Shown in pieces: positions 45,672 through 60,478 of a DNA stretch of 64,000 bases (the stretch's first letter is position 1; each line of letters begins with the position of its first letter). The translations under genes were made by a program, and so were the position numbers. The notes under the pieces were generated by a model, which did no database searches, was not told the DNA's origin, and worked only from the letters and a program-made list of their open reading frames with translations. Source of the stretch: Pseudomonadota bacterium. Lineage in GTDB: Bacteria > Pseudomonadota > Alphaproteobacteria > UBA2136 > UBA6156. Location of the stretch: the NCBI GenBank assembly GCA_016125035.1, contig WGMN01000008.1, positions 39,750 through 103,749 of the forward strand, read 5' to 3'.

Positions 45672-48251
45672 TTAATGGCGCTTGGCCTTTTCCACCGTAA
45701 TCCCCCCCTTGTCGGCACTCACCAGCACCAAATCCCCTGCCTTCACCGTGCCGCCCAGCAGCATCTGCGCCAGCCTGTTCTGCACTTCGGTCTGGATAAC
45801 CCGCTTCAGCGGCCGCGCCCCATAAACCGGGTCATAGCCCCGCTCACCCAGCCAGTCTGCGGCCTTGTCGTCCACCCCCAGGGCAATCTGCTGGCCGGCC
45901 ACCAGGTCTTCCAGGCGCTTGATCTGGTTCTTCACAATGCCGCGCATCACACCCTTGTCCAGGCGGTTGAACAGCACAATATCGTCCAGCCTGTTCAAAA
46001 ACTCCGGCCGGAAGGCCCTGCGCACCACCTCCATCACCGCGTTTCTGGCCTTCTCTGCGGGCTGGCCGTCCTTCAACGCCGCCAGCGCCTCGCTGCCCAG
46101 GTTGCTGGTGAGGATGATCACGGTATTGGTAAAATCCACCGTCCGCCCCTGCCCGTCGGTCAAGCGCCCGTCGTCCAATACCTGCAAGAGGATGTTGAAC
46201 ACATCCGGGTGCGCCTTCTCCACCTCATCAAACAGCACCACGCTGTAGGGCCTGCGCCGCACGTCCTCGGTAAGCACGCCACCCTGCTCGTAGCCCACGT
46301 AGCCCGGGGGCGCCCCCACCAGCCTGCTCACCGCATGCTTTTCCATGTACTCGCTCATATCAATGCGCAGCAACGCCTTGTCGTCATCGAACAGGTAGTT
46401 GGCCAGCGCCTTCGCCAACTCGGTCTTACCCACGCCGGTGGGCCCGAGGAACAGGAACGAACCAATCGGCCGCTGCGGGTCCTGCAACCCGGCGCGCGCG
46501 CGCTGCACCGCCTCGGCCACGGTCTTCACCGCAGCTTCCTGCCCGATCACCCGCGCGGCCAGAATCTCCGGCAGCTTCAGCAATTTCTCGCGCTCGGTGG
46601 AAAGCATCTTTTCCACCGGTATCCCCGTCCACATCGCCACCACCCGCGCAATGTCGTCTGCGGTCACCACCTCTTTCAGCACACCCGTGTCCTGGCCCTG
46701 GCTGGCCTCAATTTTCTTCTCCAACTCGGGGATCTTCCCATAGGTCAGCTCCGCCACCTTGGCCAAGTCGCCCGCGCGCGCCGCCTGGTCTTTCTCCACC
46801 CGCGCCTGCTCCAAGGTTTCCTTCAAGGCCTTGGCGCCCTGCACCAGGCGCTGCGCCTCCTGCCACTGCTTGGTCAGCTTGTCGCTGTCCTTTTGCAGCA
46901 CACCCACCTCTTTTTCCAAGTCCTTCAAACGCTGCTTGCTCGGTGCATCGCTCTCTTTCTGCAGCGCCTCGCGCTCGATCTTCAGCTGCAGCAATTTGCG
47001 GTCCACCTCGTCCAGCGCCTTGGGCTTACTGTCAATTTCCATCCGTATCTGCGCGGCGGCCTCATCCACCAAATCAATCGCCTTGTCCGGCAAAAAGCGG
47101 TCAGCGATGTAACGCTTGCTCAGGTTGGCCGCGGCCACCAGCGCACCGTCGGCAATGCGCACCCCATGGTGCACCTCATAGCGTTCCTTCAACCCGCGCA
47201 GAATGGAAATGGTCTCGCCCACGGTGGGCTCTGCCACAAACACACTCTGGAAGCGCCGCGCCAGCGCCGGGTCTTTCTCAATATGCTGGCGGTACTCATC
47301 CAGCGTGGTGGCACCCACGCAGTGCAGCTCACCGCGCGCCAGCGCGGGCTTGAGCAAATTGCTGGCGTCCATCGCGCCCTCACCGCCGCCCCCGGCCCCC
47401 ACCAGCGTGTGCAATTCGTCAATGAACAGAATCACCCCGCCGCCCAGGCCCTCGATCTCCTTCAAAATGCCCTTCAAGCGCTCTTCAAACTCACCGCGGA
47501 ACTTGGTCCCCGCCACCAGCGCGCCTAAATCGAGCGAGAGCACACGCTTGCTCTTCAGCCCTTCCGGCACATCCTCGGCCACAATGCGCTGCGCCAGGCC
47601 CTCCACAATCGCCGTCTTGCCCACCCCGGCCTCCCCGATCAGCACCGGGTTGTTCTTGGTGCGGCGGCTCAGCACCTGAATGGTGCGGCGTATCTCCTCT
47701 TCCCGCCCGATCACCGGGTCCAGCTTGCCATTGCGCGCCAGCTCGGTCAGGTCGCGGGTGTACTTGCCCAGCGCGCCCTGCGCCTCTTCCGCGCCCTGGC
47801 TCTGCGCGGTCTGGCCGCCGCGCTGCTTTTCAATCTCGGCCTTCAGCGCCGGCAACTTCACCCCGGCGTCCTTCAGCACCGTCGCCGCCTCACCCCCCTC
47901 TTTGGCGAGTGTCAGCAGCAACCCGTCCGCGGCCACAAACCTGTCCCCCAGCTCCTTGGCGGTATCTTCGGCCTTGGCCAGCACCCGCGCCAGGTCCTGG
48001 CTCAACCCCACCTGCACACCTTCGCCGCTCACCTGCGCCAGCTTGCCCAGCCGCCGCCGCGTTTCGCCTTCCATTTTCCCCATATCGCCGCCGGCGGCAG
48101 CCAACAGCCGCCCGCCGTAGCCCTCGCCGTCGTTCAAATAGGCCGCCAGCAGGTGCAGCCCGCCAATCTGGCCGTGGCCCTCACGCAGCGCCAAACCCTG
48201 GGCCTCGCCCAGCAGTCTCAATACTTTTTCGGTCAGTTTTTCCGGGTTCAT
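45672..48251 (-). CDS. clpB: ATP-dependent disaggregase ClpB
   Basis: 859 residues. Two AAA+ modules: Walker [19 protein letters not shown] (NBD1) and [20 protein letters not shown] (NBD2), with a coiled-coil middle domain between them. [13 protein letters not shown] is the NBD2 pore loop. There is an N-terminal Clp-N domain and no ClpP-binding loop of ClpA type, so ClpB. It disaggregates proteins with DnaK. A CIRCE-like operator lies 35 bp upstream of the start. Confidence 0.97.
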   Translation of the reverse strand: MNPEKLTEKVLRLLGEAQGLALREGHGQIGGLHLLAAYLNDGEGYGGRLLAAAGGDMGKMEGETRRRLGKLAQVSGEGVQVGLSQDLARVLAKAEDTAKELGDRFVAADGLLLTLAKEGGEAATVLKDAGVKLPALKAEIEKQRGGQTAQSQGAEEAQGALGKYTRDLTELARNGKLDPVIGREEEIRRTIQVLSRRTKNNPVLIGEAGVGKTAIVEGLAQRIVAEDVPEGLKSKRVLSLDLGALVAGTKFRGEFEERLKGILKEIEGLGGGVILFIDELHTLVGAGGGGEGAMDASNLLKPALARGELHCVGATTLDEYRQHIEKDPALARRFQSVFVAEPTVGETISILRGLKERYEVHHGVRIADGALVAAANLSKRYIADRFLPDKAIDLVDEAAAQIRMEIDSKPKALDEVDRKLLQLKIEREALQKESDAPSKQRLKDLEKEVGVLQKDSDKLTKQWQEAQRLVQGAKALKETLEQARVEKDQAARAGDLAKVAELTYGKIPELEKKIEASQGQDTGVLKEVVTADDIARVVAMWTGIPVEKMLSTEREKLLKLPEILAARVIGQEAAVKTVAEAVQRARAGLQDPQRPIGSFLFLGPTGVGKTELAKALANYLFDDDKALLRIDMSEYMEKHAVSRLVGAPPGYVGYEQGGVLTEDVRRRPYSVVLFDEVEKAHPDVFNILLQVLDDGRLTDGQGRTVDFTNTVIILTSNLGSEALAALKDGQPAEKARNAVMEVVRRAFRPEFLNRLDDIVLFNRLDKGVMRGIVKNQIKRLEDLVAGQQIALGVDDKAADWLGERGYDPVYGARPLKRVIQTEVQNRLAQMLLGGTVKAGDLVLVSADKGGITVEKAKRH

Positions 48252-48285
48252 TGCCTGTTCTCCCTTGCTGCCTCAGTAAAGCGCA

Positions 48286-48312
48286 TTAGCACTCACACGT
48301 CAAGAGTGATAG
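48286..48312. promoter_or_regulatory. CIRCE-like operator upstream of clpB
   Basis: TTAGCACTC, nine bases, then GAGTGATAG. The left arm is the exact CIRCE consensus and the right arm matches GAGTGCTAA at 7 of 9 positions. HrcA binds this element and represses heat-shock genes. Confidence 0.8.
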
Positions 48313-48481
48313 AGCTAGCTAAGTCATTGAACAATAATGTTCATAATTACAACACCCCCTGCTCCAACCCTTCCCCTGGCCACATCTTGCCTTGTCAGTC
48401 CGGCTCGCAAACCCCACCATATATTTAAGCCAACCCCCGTAAGGGCAACCGCCCCCAAGGGATATTGCAAGGAGGGCGAGC

Positions 48482-48583
48482 ATGAATCAGCACACAACGA
48501 AAGGAGGTGGTCCAATGTCTAGCATCACAAATGAGGGTATCTCAAGGCAGACGGTCACTTCCGACGGAGCTCACGTTCGTTAG
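48482..48583 (+). CDS. Tiny ORF with nested start and extended Shine-Dalgarno (33/22 aa)
   Basis: From the ATG at 48482 (GGAGG 6 nt upstream) the frame gives 33 residues starting MNQHTTKGGG. A second ATG in the same frame at 48515 is preceded by AAAGGAGGTGGTCC, complementary to the 16S rRNA 3' end at 13 of 14 positions, and gives 22 residues, MSSITNEGISRQ to HVR. A strong terminator follows. It could be a leader peptide controlling the gene at 48726 or a short independent mRNA. Not recognised. Confidence 0.55.
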   Translation: MNQHTTKGGGPMSSITNEGISRQTVTSDGAHVR

Positions 48584-48627
48584 GTAAGCTCCGGCAAGGT
48601 CACTTCTGCCTTGCCTCAGAGATGCGG

Positions 48628-48656
48628 GGGCCCCGGCCGAGCGCCGGGGCCCTTTC
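48628..48656 (+). terminator. Strong terminator after the tiny ORF
   Basis: GGGCCCCGGC pairs perfectly with GCCGGGGCCC, CGAGC loop, followed by TTTCT. It lies 70 bp before the DUF3307 gene, so it is a candidate attenuator. The rest of the 48313-48481 gap shows no gene. Confidence 0.9.
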
Positions 48657-48725
48657 TCGTTCCGCACTTGTTTCGCTCCCACCTTCTGGTATACAGTAAA
48701 TCAAGCCTCACGGGAGACATCTGCC

Positions 48726-49181
48726 ATGATATCCGTCACCACAGTCATTATCCTCAATAGCGCGATCATGCTGGCTCTGCTGGCCAAACACTATATCGCC
48801 GACATTCCGCTGCAAACGCTGTGGATGGCCCTCAACAAGGGCAACATCCGGCACCCTGGCGGCTATGTCCATGCTGGCATCCACGCGGCGGGCACCTTGC
48901 TGGCCCTGCTGCCCTTCCTCTTCTGGCTGGGCAAAGGCATGCTACCACTGGTCATCACCTGCACTCTGGCCGACCTGGTCATCCACTACCTCATCGACTA
49001 CACCAAGATGAACATCGACAGGCACTTCAAGTGGTCGCACCTGGTGTACGAGCAAGACGTGCTCAAGGGCCGTATGGTCACTAGCAACACCTACTACTGG
49101 TCCCTGGTGGGCGACCAAATTGCCCACGTCATCACCTACGTCGGCATCACCGACTTCCTGCTCATCCGGGCAGTCGGCTAA
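48726..49181 (+). CDS. DUF3307-like membrane protein
   Basis: 151 residues, about four helices. LLAKHYIADIPLQTLWMALN and VIHYLIDYTKMNIDRHFKW carry the conserved H/D pattern of DUF3307, with GDQIAHVITYVGI at the C-terminus. Family function is unknown; the intramembrane histidines and aspartates suggest metal or lipid chemistry (inference). Preceded by a tiny ORF and attenuator-like terminator, followed by its own terminator. Confidence 0.8.
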   Translation: MISVTTVIILNSAIMLALLAKHYIADIPLQTLWMALNKGNIRHPGGYVHAGIHAAGTLLALLPFLFWLGKGMLPLVITCTLADLVIHYLIDYTKMNIDRHFKWSHLVYEQDVLKGRMVTSNTYYWSLVGDQIAHVITYVGITDFLLIRAVG

Positions 49182-49200
49182 AAGCCCCATAACCGCGAAA

Positions 49201-49230
49201 AGAACCCCGGCGTCAAAACCGGGGCTCTTT
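49201..49230 (+). terminator. Terminator after the DUF3307 gene
   Basis: AGAACCCCGG pairs with CCGGGGCTCT (one mismatch) and is followed by TTCTCG. It lies between convergent genes, 20 bp after the stop. Confidence 0.82.
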
Positions 49231-49257
49231 CTCGTTTTCCTGTCCACTTCAACGGGC

Positions 49258-49551
49258 TTAAGTGAATTCATCAATGCTGATATAGTTGAAGGGCGGCGCC
49301 GAATCGATGTTTAAGGCCGTCACCTTAAATTCCGCCTCGTGCTCCATCTCGTCGTTGAGAAGCTCGATACGGAACCTGGCGTCAAGCAGCTTAAGGAAAA
49401 GGCCCTTCAGCTCCGGGTCCTCCGCCAGGTTAATGTTGCTTTCCCCGCTGCGGTCAAACCCCGACGACCCGTGCTGTTCTGCGAGCAATCGCTCGATCTC
49501 CCTCATCAAGTTTTCCCTCAAACGGGCATTGCCAAACGTTTCGGTCGTCAT
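49258..49551 (-). CDS. Unknown small cytosolic protein
   Basis: 97 residues from the ATG at 49551, with GGAG before it; a longer frame runs antisense into the DUF2256-like gene. Helical N-terminus (LRENLMREIERLLAEQHG), then LAEDPELKGLFLKLLDARFR. The C-terminus NIDSAPPFNYISIDEFT is strand-like. Not recognised. Divergent from the zinc-finger gene at 49604. Confidence 0.68.
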   Translation of the reverse strand: MTTETFGNARLRENLMREIERLLAEQHGSSGFDRSGESNINLAEDPELKGLFLKLLDARFRIELLNDEMEHEAEFKVTALNIDSAPPFNYISIDEFT

Positions 49552-49603
49552 CACCCCACTCCGGTGTTGTGTACGGTGCCCCTTTATCGCATATTGCAAA
49601 CCC

Positions 49604-49825
49604 ATGGCCCAGCACAAACCCCAAAACCCCACCAAGCCCTGCAAATACTGCGGCGAGCCCATCGCCTGGTCGCGCAACCTCGCGCCCATTTGGGATGGCG
49701 TGATGTTCTGCGACAACGCCTGCAAACGCCGCTATAACCGCGAGAACCCGCCCGAAGCGCCAGAAGGCTTCAACCTCAAAGGCCCGGCCGGCCAAAAAAA
49801 GCGCCGCCGCCTCGCCGCCTCCTAG
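49604..49825 (+). CDS. DUF2256-like small zinc-finger protein
   Basis: 73 residues from the ATG at 49604. A four-cysteine site is seen as KPCKYCGEPIAWSRN, and 20 residues later MFCDNACKRRY, the DUF2256 pattern. The C-terminus is basic (GQKKRRRLAAS). Such proteins probably bind zinc and perhaps nucleic acid. It ends 55 bp before metG, with a small palindrome GGTTTGGC/GCCAAACC at 49836-49853 between them. Confidence 0.82.
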   Translation: MAQHKPQNPTKPCKYCGEPIAWSRNLAPIWDGVMFCDNACKRRYNRENPPEAPEGFNLKGPAGQKKRRRLAAS

Positions 49826-49880
49826 GGCGCGGAAGGGTTTGGCTTGCCAAACCAAGCCCTTAAGGCTAATTTTCCCGCCC

Positions 49881-51756
<1,876 letters not shown>

Positions 51757-51776
<20 letters not shown>

Positions 51777-52071
51777 CCCGGCCGAAGGCCGTCATTGCGA
51801 GCGCAGCGCGCCAATCCCTGCCACCATCGAGCAACGCCTCGCTGCCATCGAATCCCGCAACGCCCGCGTGGAAAGCAACAAGGCGTGGGAGACCTCTCTC
51901 ACCCGGCGCCTCACCGTCAGCGCCATCACCTACGCCACCGCGTCCGCCGTGCTCTACACCCTGCTGGTGCCGGATTGGTACCTCGGCAGTATCATCCCCG
52001 TCTGCGGCTACTGGCTCTCCACCCTCTCGCTGCCCATCCTCCGCCGCTGGTGGGAATCCTCATGGCGTTAA
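51757..52071 (+). CDS. Unknown two-helix membrane protein, N-terminus made by a repeat
   Basis: 104 residues from the ATG at 51757, overlapping the metG 3' end by 20 bp. A coiled-coil-like stretch (TIEQRLAAIESRNARVESNK) precedes two hydrophobic helices (ITYATASAVLYTLLVPDW and IIPVCGYWLSTLSLPIL). Residues about 7-20 (SPAEGRHCERSAPI) come from a GGCCGAAGGCCGTCATT element. Not recognised. It overlaps the DedA-like gene by 10 bp. Confidence 0.65.
51779..51824. repeat. GGCCGAAGGCCGTCATT repeat element, copy 1
   Basis: GGCCGAAGGCCGTCATT then GCGAGCGCAGCGCGCCAATCC, the pattern of widely distributed GTCATTGCGAGC...CAATCC palindromic repeats. The first 17 bp recur exactly at 52822-52838. Confidence 0.75.
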
Positions 52072-52811
52072 CCTGGCGTCCCCACCTCGCCCAGGCCGCC
52101 TTCCCGCTCACCAACGCGGTTCTCCTCACTATCTTCGCCCTCGCCGCACCCTCTCTCGGCATCCCGGAACTCGCCGAACTCACCACCACCGCACAAACCT
52201 GGTTCGCGCACTACGGCTTTCCCATCCTCTTCATTAGCGCGTTCTTGGAAGCGCTGTACATGGTCAACTTTTACTTTCCCGGCTCGCTCATCATCGTGCT
52301 CGCCGTCCTGCTCTCCCCCAAAACCTTCTCCGCGCTGGCGCTGGTCACCGCCATCTGCTGGCTCGCCTTCATGGCGGCCAACCTGGTCAACTATGCGCTC
52401 GGCCGCTACGGCTTTTACCGGCTGTTCAACTTCTTGGGCGCGGAAGACATGCTCCGCCGCACCTCCAAATTCCTCGCCCGCTACGGCCACCTCACAACGT
52501 TCCTCGCCGCCTTCCACCCCAACTGGCTGGCGCTGGTAATGGTCTGCTACGGCATGAGCCGTTTCCCGCCCACCCGCGCCTTCCTCTACGCCGGGCTGTC
52601 CATGGCCGTCACCGGCCCCATCCTCACCACACTGGTGGCCACCACCACCTTGTTTACGCAGCACGGCGGCGGCCTGTTCATCACCCTCATCGCACTCTTC
52701 TACCTCTGGGCAGCGGCAGAGGTCGCAGCCTCCATCTGGCGTTCCCGCACAAAAAGAATGAGGGTACCACCAACCAGAAAATCCAGCGGGGGGATGCAAG
52801 GGGGTCGGTAG
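52062..52811 (+). CDS. DedA-like membrane protein
   Basis: 249 residues from the ATG at 52062. FYFPGSLIIVLAVLLSP and ANLVNYALGRYGFYRLF resemble DedA/SNARE-associated proteins, some of which are undecaprenyl-phosphate or lipid flippases. Several helices. The last 16 residues (VPPTRKSSGGMQGGR end) are encoded by the adjoining repeat nest, so the native C-terminus was probably shorter or different. Start overlaps the previous gene by 10 bp. Confidence 0.65.
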   Translation: MALTWRPHLAQAAFPLTNAVLLTIFALAAPSLGIPELAELTTTAQTWFAHYGFPILFISAFLEALYMVNFYFPGSLIIVLAVLLSPKTFSALALVTAICWLAFMAANLVNYALGRYGFYRLFNFLGAEDMLRRTSKFLARYGHLTTFLAAFHPNWLALVMVCYGMSRFPPTRAFLYAGLSMAVTGPILTTLVATTTLFTQHGGGLFITLIALFYLWAAAEVAASIWRSRTKRMRVPPTRKSSGGMQGGR

Positions 52812-53278
52812 ACCCCTTTGAGGCCGAAGGCCGTCATTCCACCCCCCATGCTCCAGCAGGCGAGGCTCTTCCGCGTTGCCATGGGGGGTAGGAATCCACG
52901 GGGGGCAACACCCATGATGAGGCCTCACCACTGCAAATTTCGGCCTCCGGCTGCGGGAGCTGTCATCCCGGAAGCTAGGTGGGCCGAAAACGTCCTTCAC
53001 GTTTTCGGGGCGCCCACCTGCTGTCCGGGACAAGCCCTCCCTACGCATGGGCTATCCGTTCTGCGCGTTTGCCAGTGTATTATTTTGGCCTCCAGCCATA
53101 GCGCCGGCCTAACCCAAAACCCGCCTTCGTCTGGGTTTTGGGTTGGCCTCGCATGCGGCCTGCTACTGGCGCAGCGACGGCCTCTTTGGGGCCATGCCCC
53201 AACCCCCCCTCTATAGCCAGGGGGTAAACCCCCTCGCACTCTCCCGCACTCCGTCGCACCGGCCGTGGGGCCCCACCC
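52812..53278. repeat. Nest of palindromic repeats in a 527-bp gene-free gap
   Basis: No credible gene. Contents: GGCCGAAGGCCGTCATT (52822-52838) opening an inverted repeat whose arms hold ACCCCCCATG and CATGGGGGGT; a second palindrome, GTCATCCCGGAAGCTAGGTG to CACCTGCTGTCCGGGAC, with an inner CGAAAACGT/ACGTTTTCG (about 52962-53033); a third, AACCCAAAACCC/GGGTTTTGGGTT (about 53110-53145); GGGGCCATGCCCC; and AGGGGG/CCCCCT pairs near 53220. It looks like an accumulation site for several repeat types. Confidence 0.8.
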
Positions 53279-53338
53279 CTCGCTACCTCGCTACCTCGCT
53301 ACCTCGCTACCTCGCTACCTCGCTACCTCGCTACCTCG

Positions 53339-53356
<18 letters not shown>
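53279..53356. repeat. Octamer array CTCGCTAC x8 plus CTCGTTC x2
   Basis: Eight exact 8-bp copies (53279-53342) followed by two 7-bp copies. It contains the resB stop codon (53339-53341). The heptamer part is the same unit as the array inside resB at 54103-54123. Confidence 0.95.
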
Positions 53357-57308
<3,952 letters not shown>

Positions 57309-57379
57309 CTACCCCAAACACCGCAGAAAATCAACGAAATCGCGCTACAAACGCTCTAAAAAACAGCTTTCACAAAAGG

Positions 57380-58651
57380 CTACTTAGCCATCACAACCTT
57401 CACCGTCAGTGCCTCCAACGGAAGATCCCTCACATAACGCTCAACCGGCTTGCTGGTGTCTATCGGCAGCTTCCATACCTGCTCACGGCTTTCACCCGGC
57501 GCAAGGTCGTCTTGCACTGCCACGCGTGAAATCTTTAAAGGCTGTCCGGCCGCATCCGCAAACGTCACCAGCAACTCGGCATTTTGCAAAACCTTGGCGC
57601 CTGCATTGGTTATCCGCATGGTGACCGTAATCCCGCCTTCAGCAGATTTGCTTTTTTTAATATCCTCAACACGCAACGCGTCTTTCCCTGAAGCCTGCTT
57701 TTCCGGCCCGGCCGCAGGGGCAACCGCAGCCGCCCCATTGCGGCTCATGCTATCCAATACTGCGGCAAAGTTCGGCATATCCACAATTTTCCAGTCACTG
57801 CCACTACCGTTAAGGTTGCGGCGCATCACAACCTGCAGCGGCAAAGTCAAACCCAAATCTTCACGCTCCAGCGGCACTTCCACCACCGCCATATTTTCAT
57901 CCTGCATGGCAATGTTCACCCTGCCCACACCCAGGCTGTCCCCACCCATGTTCTGCCATATTCCCAGCAGTAGGTTCTTCTCATCATCGGCCGGCTTGCC
58001 TTCGTGGGCCACCGCATCCATCACTTCATTTTTCAAAGCCGTCGCCAGTGCTGGCTTTGCCGTAGCCTGCTGCGCCTCCACAGGCAAAGCACCCGCATTC
58101 ATCTGTGGCGCCGTAAAAAGCTGGTTCACCACACTAGCGGCTACGGCATCCACGTCCACCCGGCGGGCAAAGCCATCCACATCCCCCTTGCGTACAGCCA
58201 CAAAAGCCTGATGAAGCACCAACCCCGGGTCAGCCGGGCGCTGGGCCACCATTACCATCACCACCACCACAGCCAGCACCAGGGCGCCAACCACCGGCCA
58301 CACCCAGCGACGACGACGTCGCATCTGCGGCAACACCACACTGCGGAAGGGCTGCCCCGTCAGGCGGATGCCCTTCTGCGCACTCAAAGTCTCAAGCTCA
58401 TGCATCACCCCGGCCTTCACGGCAGCCATCTGTTGGCGCATTTCTTCATCGCGCACGGGTGGGCTCACCTTCTCGCGCAAGCGTTGCCAAAGGCCCTTGT
58501 TCTCCTTTGCCGCCGCCACGGTTACAGGGTTGGCCCGCACCCGCGGGGCCGCAACCTCAGCAAACGGTTCCACCGGCGCGGCAGGCCGCACAGCCACACG
58601 GGTCACCGGCGTTCCTTTGCGGGGGGCCTTCTTGCGCGAGGTCTTAGCCAT
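57380..58651 (-). CDS. DUF2939-like membrane-anchored protein
   Basis: 423 residues. The N-terminal 110 residues are basic and cytoplasmic (MAKTSRKKAPRKGTP), then one membrane helix (VVGALVLAVVVVMVMVA). The region LHQAFVAVRKGDVDGFARRV to VVNQLFTAPQM resembles DUF2939. The C-terminal part (EGGITVTMRITNAGAKVLQ) resembles an FxLYD/DUF3426-type beta domain. It is probably a periplasm-facing protein; function unknown. It lies 105 bp upstream of gyrB on the same strand. Confidence 0.75.
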   Translation of the reverse strand: MAKTSRKKAPRKGTPVTRVAVRPAAPVEPFAEVAAPRVRANPVTVAAAKENKGLWQRLREKVSPPVRDEEMRQQMAAVKAGVMHELETLSAQKGIRLTGQPFRSVVLPQMRRRRRWVWPVVGALVLAVVVVMVMVAQRPADPGLVLHQAFVAVRKGDVDGFARRVDVDAVAASVVNQLFTAPQMNAGALPVEAQQATAKPALATALKNEVMDAVAHEGKPADDEKNLLLGIWQNMGGDSLGVGRVNIAMQDENMAVVEVPLEREDLGLTLPLQVVMRRNLNGSGSDWKIVDMPNFAAVLDSMSRNGAAAVAPAAGPEKQASGKDALRVEDIKKSKSAEGGITVTMRITNAGAKVLQNAELLVTFADAAGQPLKISRVAVQDDLAPGESREQVWKLPIDTSKPVERYVRDLPLEALTVKVVMAK

Positions 58652-58732
58652 GGCATTCCTTTTCCGTTCGCGGTTTACTGGCCATAGGTATACTGCATAC
58701 TCACAGTATTCAGCAACAGCCCCGCACGGGGC

Positions 58733-60409
58733 TTAAGCAATCATCAATTGCCACTCGATCTGGCACCCCTGCGCCCCTATCCCCGCATAAATCACTATCT
58801 GCCTGCAGGGCAGCATCACTCCCAACTGCGGGGCGTACATGCTTTCCTTCACGTCCATGCGCCCTTTATCAGCCTTAAATTTAACTTTGCGCCCCCCCGC
58901 CAAGGTTAGCTCCGCCTCCTGCTCCGAAATCAACCTCACCGTAACATCCGGGTGCAGGTGGAAGTGCGCCGTCACACGCGTCCTTAACAGGCGCCGCACA
59001 AAGCGCGGCCGCACCTCAATCACATCCTCTCCCCGCAAGCGGCTTCCGTCGCCCGCCAGTACCAGCTTGCGCGTGTGCGTAATGCCTTTATGGGCATAAC
59101 CGTCATGTTTGCCTTGCGCCACGGCTTCTCCGCCGTCCACACCACTTACGCTCAAGCTTACGCGCCGAGGGCGCCGCCCCACCCTAAACACCCCCCAAAC
59201 CTCGGCGCTGTCCTCACCATCCACCTCTACCGTAGAATGCGCCGCCGTACCTCTCAACTTGTTACGCTGCCGGTGTTGATACCCATACGTCCCGCCATTC
59301 ACAATCACCCGCGCCCCATCAATCGCCATCTCAAAGCTCAAGGTGTCGGCATGGGCGTGGCCAGGGTTCTCATCGGGCCCTATCAGCCCCGCGTCAAACA
59401 CCACAAGGCTCAGCCCGCGCTCTAACCTTGCATAACCGCTCACAGGCAATACTGCCGCCGCCTCTTCCGCACCGCTCAACCGTAACAACTGCGCTATATA
59501 TTCAGGTTCCAACTGGGCAGAATCGTTAAACAACGCCAACCCCCCGTCAGGCAACCGCACTGTCGCCAACGCCGTTCCCATGTCAGCGCAAAGCTTGTCC
59601 AGCAAACGGTTGTCATCGCCGGTGGCCTTGCGCAGCACCGCACGTATTTCCAACAAGTCACGCAACACCTGGGCCTGATACAACGGGCTGCGTTCAAAGT
59701 GCCCCCCATCACTTAGCACCTGCACTTTCAATTGGCGCAGCAACCCGCTCATACCCTTTTCAAACAGGGTGCGCTGTCCATCCAAAGCCAATCCGCAATA
59801 AACCAATGCTTTGAAGTTCTTCAGCAAATGGTTACCCCCTAGGTCCCACTCACAGTTAGCGGCCAAATACACCGCCTGCCGCTGCAATGCCGCCGCAAAC
59901 GCCTCTTTAAAGTCCTCATCTGCCTCTTCCAGCAGCCATTGGCCGTAAGTCAACCACGCCACCAGCCGCAAGCTGGTGGGGTAAGGGTGCCATGCCACGG
60001 GGTGATAACTGGCAAAGTTCAGCAACCAGTCACCCACCAGCGCCTGGGCAGCTTTGCGGGCTTTGGCGGCCTTCAGGTCGGCCAGCCACTCCTGGTAATG
60101 CAAATGGAAGGTCCACAGCGCGCTGGCCTTTCCATGAAACCATTCCAATGGCGGTTGGCCAAGCACGTACGCTTCACCCGCAAAACAAAAACTGCCGCCC
60201 GCCACGGCGCGCCCGGCACCAACATCTCCTCCCACCAACACCACACCCGGCCACGCTATTTCCGGGTTAACGGTTTCTGTTGCCAACCGGCGGGCCCCAT
60301 AAAGCGGAGAAGAATAATACCGCCGCATCACCATGCTGCGCACCCGCCAGTAAAGCGCATGGGGCGGCACGTAGCGCAACGTGCGCAAAAGCCTCATCAG
60401 GTTATCCAT
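58733..60409 (-). CDS. Heparinase II/III-like protein
   Basis: 558 residues from the ATG at 60409, with GAGGG about 10 nt upstream; a GTG three codons earlier is possible. The N-terminal alpha-toroid has WEWDLGGNH-like ANCEWDLGGNHLLKNFKALV. The C-terminal beta-sandwich has NPGHADTLSFEMAIDG, RVIVNGGTYGYQ and RGTAAHSTVEVDG, the Hepar_II_III pattern. Such proteins are polysaccharide lyases; in Alphaproteobacteria the substrate is usually unknown. No signal peptide seen. Confidence 0.86.
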   Translation of the reverse strand: MDNLMRLLRTLRYVPPHALYWRVRSMVMRRYYSSPLYGARRLATETVNPEIAWPGVVLVGGDVGAGRAVAGGSFCFAGEAYVLGQPPLEWFHGKASALWTFHLHYQEWLADLKAAKARKAAQALVGDWLLNFASYHPVAWHPYPTSLRLVAWLTYGQWLLEEADEDFKEAFAAALQRQAVYLAANCEWDLGGNHLLKNFKALVYCGLALDGQRTLFEKGMSGLLRQLKVQVLSDGGHFERSPLYQAQVLRDLLEIRAVLRKATGDDNRLLDKLCADMGTALATVRLPDGGLALFNDSAQLEPEYIAQLLRLSGAEEAAAVLPVSGYARLERGLSLVVFDAGLIGPDENPGHAHADTLSFEMAIDGARVIVNGGTYGYQHRQRNKLRGTAAHSTVEVDGEDSAEVWGVFRVGRRPRRVSLSVSGVDGGEAVAQGKHDGYAHKGITHTRKLVLAGDGSRLRGEDVIEVRPRFVRRLLRTRVTAHFHLHPDVTVRLISEQEAELTLAGGRKVKFKADKGRMDVKESMYAPQLGVMLPCRQIVIYAGIGAQGCQIEWQLMIA

Positions 60410-60478
60410 CAACTGCACGCCCTCACTCTAACAAACTGGCGTACACGCCTCCACTCAAATTGCCGCCAGCCAGGCCTT

